6,995 nt of DNA from Gammaproteobacteria bacterium (GTDB taxonomy: Bacteria; Pseudomonadota; Gammaproteobacteria; Methylococcales; Methylomonadaceae). The translations under genes and the position numbers were made by a program. Location of the stretch: contig JANEMG010000124.1 in NCBI GenBank assembly GCA_024511045.1, positions 1 to 6,995 on the forward strand. Direction: 5' to 3'. Shown here piece after piece: positions 5,658 through 6,995 of the stretch (position 1 is its first letter; each line of letters starts with the position of its first letter). A model generated the notes under the pieces. The model saw nothing but the letters and a program-made list of their open reading frames with translations. It searched no databases and was not told the origin of the DNA.

Positions 5658-6995
5658 TCAGGAATTCCGCAGCACGCGGCGTTCTCCCGAGATATGACGG
5701 AAACGCAAACCCAGCAGCCCGAGCACCAGAAAATAAACCAGCGCAGCGGCGCCGATGCATATCGCCAGATTGACGGCCCTGTCCATCGCCGTCCATTGCA
5801 GCCACAAACCGCGCTGCTGGAAGACGGTGAAATACAGTCCCGCAGCCATGGCCGCATTGGCGAGAATCACTCTCAGCAGAAATACCGGCCAACCCTTTTC
5901 CGGTCGATAGAAACGCCCCCGCAACAGCCGGGTCAGCAGCAGACCGGCATTGAAAAAAGCCCCCAGCGATGTCGCCAGAGCCAGACCGGCATGGGCCAGC
6001 GGAAAAACCAGGGCAATGTTCAACAGCATATTCATACACATCGCATAGATCCCGAAGCGTACCGGCGTCTTCATGTCCTTGCGGGAGGTAAAACCCGGCA
6101 CCAGGATCTTGATCAGGATGAAACCCAGCAGCCCCACGGAATAGGCCATCAGGCTTCTGCCGGCCATGGCGACGTCATGCCCGGAAAAAGCATCGTACTG
6201 GAACAGGGTCGAAAGCATCGGTTCCGCCAGCAGCCCCAGCCCCAGCGCTGCCGGCAGGCCGATCAACACCACCAGGCGCAGCCCCCAGTCCAGGGACCGG
6301 GAAAAAGCCGCCGGGTCCTCCGCCGCATGATCTTTCGACAGGCTGGGCAGAATCACCGTCGCCAGGGCGATGCCAAATACCCCCAGCGGGAATTCCACCA
6401 GGCGGTCCGAATAATACAGCCAGGAGACGCTGCCCACCGTGAGAAAGGATGCGATCAGGGTATCCAGCAGCAGATTGATCTGGGTCACCGAAACACCAAA
6501 AATTGCCGGCAGCATCAATTTGATGATGCGCCTGACACCGGGGTCCCGGAAACCGAAGCGCAGCCGCGGCATCAACCCCAGCCGCAGCAGTGCGGGAAAT
6601 TGAAACAGCAGCTGCACGATGCCCGCGGCAAAGACCCCCCAGGCCAGCGCCAGCACCGGCTCGGCCATCAATGGCGCCAGCCAGATGGCCGCCGCGATCA
6701 GGCATATATTGAGAAACACCGGCGTGAAGGCCGGCACCGCGAACCTGCCGAAGGTGTTGAGAATGCCGCCGGCGAAGGCCACCGAGGAAATAAAAAACAG
6801 GTAGGGGAAGGTGATGCGCAGCATCTGCACGGCCAGATCATACTGCTTGCCCTGCCACAGAAACCCGGGTGCGAAGAGCATGATCAGGATAGGCGCGGCG
6901 AGCACGCCGATGACCGACACCGCCATCAGCACCAGTGCCAGCGTGCCGCCGGTCCTGTCGACAAACTGCTTGAGCGCCTCCCGGCCGTCCTGCTC
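5658..6995 (-). CDS. murJ: Lipid II flippase MurJ (MviN), 5' end missing
   Basis: MurJ is an inner-membrane MOP-superfamily transporter that flips undecaprenyl-linked lipid II to the periplasm for cell-wall synthesis. The frame is open from the right edge (first full codon GAG at 6995) to the TGA at 5658-5660, giving 445 residues of a usual 510 or so. By alignment from memory with E. coli MurJ about 72 N-terminal residues are missing, so the true start is outside the window; methionines near 6932 are internal. Diagnostic stretches, numbered from the window edge, are a TFPYLFF segment near 62-68, VPAFTPVFLNI near 87-97, GVSVTQINLLLDT near 167-179 and YYSDRLVEFP near 195-204. In the last, Asp197, Arg198 and Glu201 match the essential Asp269-Arg270-Glu273 of E. 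coli. Many hydrophobic helices follow, including AYSVGLLGF and KILVPGF. It is codirectional with ribF, as in Pseudomonas. Confidence 0.96.
   Translation of the reverse strand, partial: EQDGREALKQFVDRTGGTLALVLMAVSVIGVLAAPILIMLFAPGFLWQGKQYDLAVQMLRITFPYLFFISSVAFAGGILNTFGRFAVPAFTPVFLNICLIAAAIWLAPLMAEPVLALAWGVFAAGIVQLLFQFPALLRLGLMPRLRFGFRDPGVRRIIKLMLPAIFGVSVTQINLLLDTLIASFLTVGSVSWLYYSDRLVEFPLGVFGIALATVILPSLSKDHAAEDPAAFSRSLDWGLRLVVLIGLPAALGLGLLAEPMLSTLFQYDAFSGHDVAMAGRSLMAYSVGLLGFILIKILVPGFTSRKDMKTPVRFGIYAMCMNMLLNIALVFPLAHAGLALATSLGAFFNAGLLLTRLLRGRFYRPEKGWPVFLLRVILANAAMAAGLYFTVFQQRGLWLQWTAMDRAVNLAICIGAAALVYFLVLGLLGLRFRHISGERRVLRNS

Noticed and set aside
5539..6039. A 166-codon minus-strand open frame spanning the murJ 3' end and the murJ-ribF gap
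   Set aside because: It is a shifted frame of murJ that happens to stay open into the gap. The gap part shows no motif and no convincing ribosome-binding site.
1..6995. A novel system such as a defence island, mobile element, CRISPR array or biosynthetic cluster
   Set aside because: All coding capacity is taken up by six well-known housekeeping genes, gaps are at most 138 bases, and no repeats, integrase or transposase sequence, or unusual domain was seen.

Overview
The window carries six genes, all recognisable bacterial housekeeping genes, two of them cut by the window edges. Protein similarity and gene order point to a GC-rich gammaproteobacterium. The AmpD, IleS and RibF proteins match their Escherichia coli counterparts closely in length and motifs, as I recall those sequences. 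The murJ-ribF-ileS-lspA order resembles Pseudomonas-type genomes, and the nadC/ampD divergent pair is also found in enterobacteria. Genus cannot be fixed by eye.

Layout from left to right. Positions 1-556 (minus strand) hold the N-terminal two thirds of nadC, for the last committed step of de novo NAD synthesis; the gene runs off the left edge. Positions 557-694 are a divergent intergenic region with an AT-rich core in which plausible promoters for the two flanking genes overlap. Positions 695-1240 (plus strand) hold ampD, the cytosolic anhydro-muropeptide amidase of peptidoglycan recycling. It converges on lspA with a 27-base gap containing half of a hairpin. Positions 1268-5535 (minus strand) hold a tight ribF-ileS-lspA block (gaps of 11 and 12 bases). 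It encodes FAD/FMN synthesis, isoleucyl-tRNA synthetase and the lipoprotein signal peptidase. A 122-base gap with a possible extended -10 promoter separates it from murJ, the lipid II flippase, which runs off the right edge (5658-6995).

Three of the six genes serve the cell envelope: murJ exports lipid II, lspA matures lipoproteins, and ampD recycles cell-wall fragments. The others make cofactors (nadC, ribF) or charge tRNA (ileS). ribF-ileS-lspA is a classic conserved cluster. Here it ends at lspA without the fkpB-ispH pair that follows it in E. coli and Pseudomonas, and the convergent ampD occupies that place.

I see no rRNA, tRNA, CRISPR array, insertion sequence, phage gene, toxin-antitoxin pair or defence gene, and no sign of a previously undescribed system. 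The long open frames opposite ileS, nadC and ampD are best explained as shadows. The findings below are therefore modest: a synteny break, overlapping divergent promoters, unusual residues in NadC and LspA, and weak translation-start or termination signals.
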